From: an uncultured Collinsella sp.
GTDB taxonomy: Bacteria > Actinomycetota > Coriobacteriia > Coriobacteriales > Coriobacteriaceae
Assembly (NCBI GenBank): GCA_900551625.1
Contig: URWZ01000069.1
Coordinates: 1-7,668 of the forward strand
Reading direction: 5' to 3'
Length of the DNA: 7,668 nucleotides
A program made the translations under genes and the position numbers. Positions within the stretch are counted from its first letter, which is position 1; every line of letters begins with the position of its first letter. The notes beneath the pieces are model-generated. The model had not been told where the DNA came from. It saw nothing but the letters and a program-made list of their open reading frames with translations, and made no database searches. Shown here piece by piece: positions 6,483 to 7,668 of this stretch.

Positions 6483-6508
6483 CCACAAAGGGCCAGGCAC
6501 CTTTGTGG
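6483..6508 (+). repeat. Family II hairpin, copy C
   Basis: Arms CCACAAAGG (6483-6491) and CCTTTGTGG (6500-6508) enclose a loop with the CAGG core (6494-6497). It is shorter than copies B and D because the outer GTGG on the right has become GCGA. No T-tract follows. It lies 100 nt after the MFS stop and shares its intergenic region with Family I copy 3. A 9-nt direct repeat GGGCCAGGC occurs at 6455-6463 and again at 6490-6498 within this copy. Confidence 0.8.
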
Positions 6509-6534
6509 CGATCGGGCCCCAACGGCCTGTGCCT

Positions 6535-6544
6535 TGGTATACCA
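6535..6544. promoter_or_regulatory. Small perfect palindrome upstream of the HAD gene
   Basis: TGGTATACCA is a perfect 10-bp palindrome 55 nt before the HAD start, and it contains a TATACC that could act as a poor -10. No -35 match lies 16-18 nt upstream. A small operator or a chance palindrome are both possible. Confidence 0.2.
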
Positions 6545-6599
6545 TGTACGCCGTTCACGAATACACCCCACACCGCCGCACAACCCAGAAAGGCCCCCC

Positions 6600-7421
6600 A
6601 TGGACACCACCTTCAGCCACATCAAAGCCGTGTTCTGCGATATCGACGGCACGCTGCTCACGAGCCAGCACACGGTGTCCCCGCGCACCGTGGCGGCGAT
6701 CCGCGCCCTGCGCGAGCGCGGCGTGCTCTTTGGCCTGTGCACCGGGCGCGACGCCCATGCGACCGAGGCCATGTACGAGCTCTGGGGCATCGAAGGCCTG
6801 GTGGACGTGCTCGTGGGCTGCGGTGGCGCCGAGGTCATCGACCGCGCGCACGACATCAACGAGCTGAGCTATCCGCTGCCGGGCGAGACCATCGCGCGCA
6901 TCTGCGAGCACATGGCAGACCTGCCGGCAACGCCCGTTTGCCCTCGGGACGGCGTGCTCTATGTGCCCGAGAGCAATGCGTGCGTCGAACACCTGTCGCG
7001 TGTCGACGGCGTGCCCTACAAGGTGGTCGACTTTGCCGAGTTTTTGCGCGAGCCGCAGACCAAGGTGATGTTTACCATGGCGCCCGAGGTAATGCCGCAG
7101 GTCATCGAGCGGGCGTCGACGCTCGCCGACGACACCGTCAAGGCGGCGGCTCTGCAAACCACGCAGCGGCTCTACGAGTTCATGGATCCGCGCGTGTCCA
7201 AGACGCGCGGCCTTGTGCGCGTGGCGGAGCTCAACGACATGGAGCTCCAGAACATCTGCGTGTTTGGCGATGCGGACAACGACACCTGCATGGTGGCCGA
7301 CGCCGGCGTGGGCGTAGCCATGGCAAATGGCAGCGACGCCACCCGTGCCGCCGCCGACTTTGTAACCGCGAGCAACGACAAAGACGGCATCGCGATCTTT
7401 ATCGAGGAACATCTGCTGTAG
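6600..7421 (+). CDS. Cof-type HAD family phosphatase (subfamily IIB)
   Basis: This 273-aa cytosolic protein has the usual length for Cof-type haloacid dehalogenase-like hydrolases, which are Mg2+-dependent phosphatases of sugar phosphates, nucleotides or cofactors such as FMN and PLP. Motif I is FCDIDGTLL, with nucleophile D14 and acid/base D16. Motif II is T48 in LCTGRD. Motif III is K201 in RVSKTRGL. Motif IV is FGDADND with D224 and D228, followed by the family's MVADAGVGVAMANGSDATRAAAD-like tail (written here only as a landmark near residues 231-253). Residues of about 80-190 form the substrate-specifying cap. The ATG at 6600 has AGAAAGG (6587-6593) 6 nt upstream; earlier in-frame starts reach back into the repeat region and lack such a site. 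The substrate cannot be predicted. A Family II hairpin follows 13 nt after the stop. Confidence 0.92.
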   Translation: MDTTFSHIKAVFCDIDGTLLTSQHTVSPRTVAAIRALRERGVLFGLCTGRDAHATEAMYELWGIEGLVDVLVGCGGAEVIDRAHDINELSYPLPGETIARICEHMADLPATPVCPRDGVLYVPESNACVEHLSRVDGVPYKVVDFAEFLREPQTKVMFTMAPEVMPQVIERASTLADDTVKAAALQTTQRLYEFMDPRVSKTRGLVRVAELNDMELQNICVFGDADNDTCMVADAGVGVAMANGSDATRAAADFVTASNDKDGIAIFIEEHLL

Positions 7422-7434
7422 CGCCGGGGGAGAA

Positions 7435-7467
7435 CCACCACAAAGGGAGCAGGTACCTTTGTGGTGG
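7435..7467 (+). repeat. Family II hairpin, copy D
   Basis: Perfect 12-bp arms CCACCACAAAGG (7435-7446) and CCTTTGTGGTGG (7456-7467), identical to those of copy B, surround a 9-nt loop with CAGG at 7450-7453. It begins 13 nt after the HAD stop. No T-tract follows, so if it ends or protects the HAD transcript it does so without a classical U-tail. Confidence 0.85.
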
Positions 7468-7641
7468 CCTCAGACGATTTGGGTGAATTGATACCTAAAA
7501 TCTGCGCGAAAATTCAAATAACGTTGTCTGAACATCATGCTTCTAACCACCGATGAGTTAAAAATATTCCCATCAATTTGGTAGTCTATTCCTTCCGGTT
7601 AATGATCTACGTTCACGGTCGATTTTCGACCGTTCGCAGGA
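7468..7641. other. AT-rich gene-free tail of the contig
   Basis: Base composition changes sharply here to AT-rich DNA (for example GTTAAAAATATTCCC near 7557-7571), unlike the GC-rich genes to the left. I find no frame with a ribosome-binding site and no convincing promoter pair. It could be the regulatory region of a gene beyond the contig end or the edge of an acquired segment. Confidence 0.5.
7615..7633. repeat. Perfect short hairpin near the contig end
   Basis: ACGGTCGA (7615-7622) and TCGACCGT (7626-7633) pair over 8 bp with a TTT loop. No T-tract follows. It ends 8 nt before the adapter sequence. It may be a regulatory hairpin or part of a fold-back read chimera. Confidence 0.5.
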
Positions 7642-7668
7642 CTGTCTCTTATACACATCTGACGCTGC
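7642..7668. other. Untrimmed Nextera/Tn5 adapter (assembly artefact)
   Basis: CTGTCTCTTATACACATCT (7642-7660) is exactly the reverse complement of the 19-bp Tn5 mosaic end used in Illumina Nextera libraries, and the following GACGCTGC (7661-7668) matches the start of the Nextera read-1 side adapter. Genomic DNA therefore ends at about 7641. A natural Tn5/IS50 end is unlikely because the adapter-specific bases follow directly. Confidence 0.97.

Noticed and set aside
6401..7486. Plus-strand open frame (361 codons) overlapping the HAD gene in another frame
   Set aside because: It starts inside Family I copy 3 and runs out of frame over a complete HAD phosphatase. Its translation is low-complexity Arg/Ala/Gly/His.
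7642..7660. Tn5/IS50 transposon end
   Set aside because: It is the engineered mosaic end followed by Nextera adapter bases at a contig terminus, so it is a library artefact.

Overview
The window is GC-rich, gene-dense bacterial DNA. It most resembles a gut Coriobacteriia genome (Actinomycetota), with Collinsella my best guess from codon use, protein style and many short extragenic palindromes; this is inferred from the sequence alone, without a database search. The last 27 bases are a Nextera/Tn5 sequencing adapter, so the right end is an untrimmed contig end and not genomic DNA.

Layout: (1) At 1-883, minus strand, is the N-terminal two thirds of a MATE-family efflux transporter that runs off the left edge. 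It is preceded by what looks like a MerR-type promoter (stretched 19-nt spacer carrying a dyad). (2) At 1200-2237, plus strand, is a 345-aa protein with features of an AbiEi-like/DUF559 PD-(D/E)XK nuclease-fold protein. It is bracketed by two nearly identical 59-nt palindromic repeats in direct orientation (1037-1095 and 2279-2337). (3) At 2473-4837 is a two-gene molybdenum cofactor operon: moaA (GTP 3',8-cyclase), then 4 nt later a fused moaC-mobB gene joining cyclic pyranopterin monophosphate synthase to a P-loop MobB domain. The two GGA codons for the catalytically important Gly-Gly tail of MoaA also supply the Shine-Dalgarno of the fusion gene. Two hairpins (4836-4880 and 4896-4933), both followed by T-rich DNA, probably end the operon. 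(4) At 5102-6382 is an MFS permease. (5) At 6600-7421 is a Cof-type HAD phosphatase. (6) At 7422-7641 is an AT-rich gene-free tail.

Two families of extragenic palindromes recur. Family I has three copies, each exactly 59 nt, with CCATCACAACATTCG-type arms and a diverged interior; copy 3 appears inverted relative to copies 1 and 2. Family II has four copies (typical arms CCACCACAAAGG/CCTTTGTGGTGG, one variant with AAAACCTGCCAAAA arms), and the off-centre loop CAGG lies on the plus strand in all four. All four Family II copies lie 3' of plus-strand genes, whereas one Family I copy lies between two divergent gene starts. I see no complete mobile element, CRISPR array, tRNA or rRNA. The most unusual items are the repeat-bracketed nuclease-like gene, the MoaC-MobB fusion and the two palindrome families.
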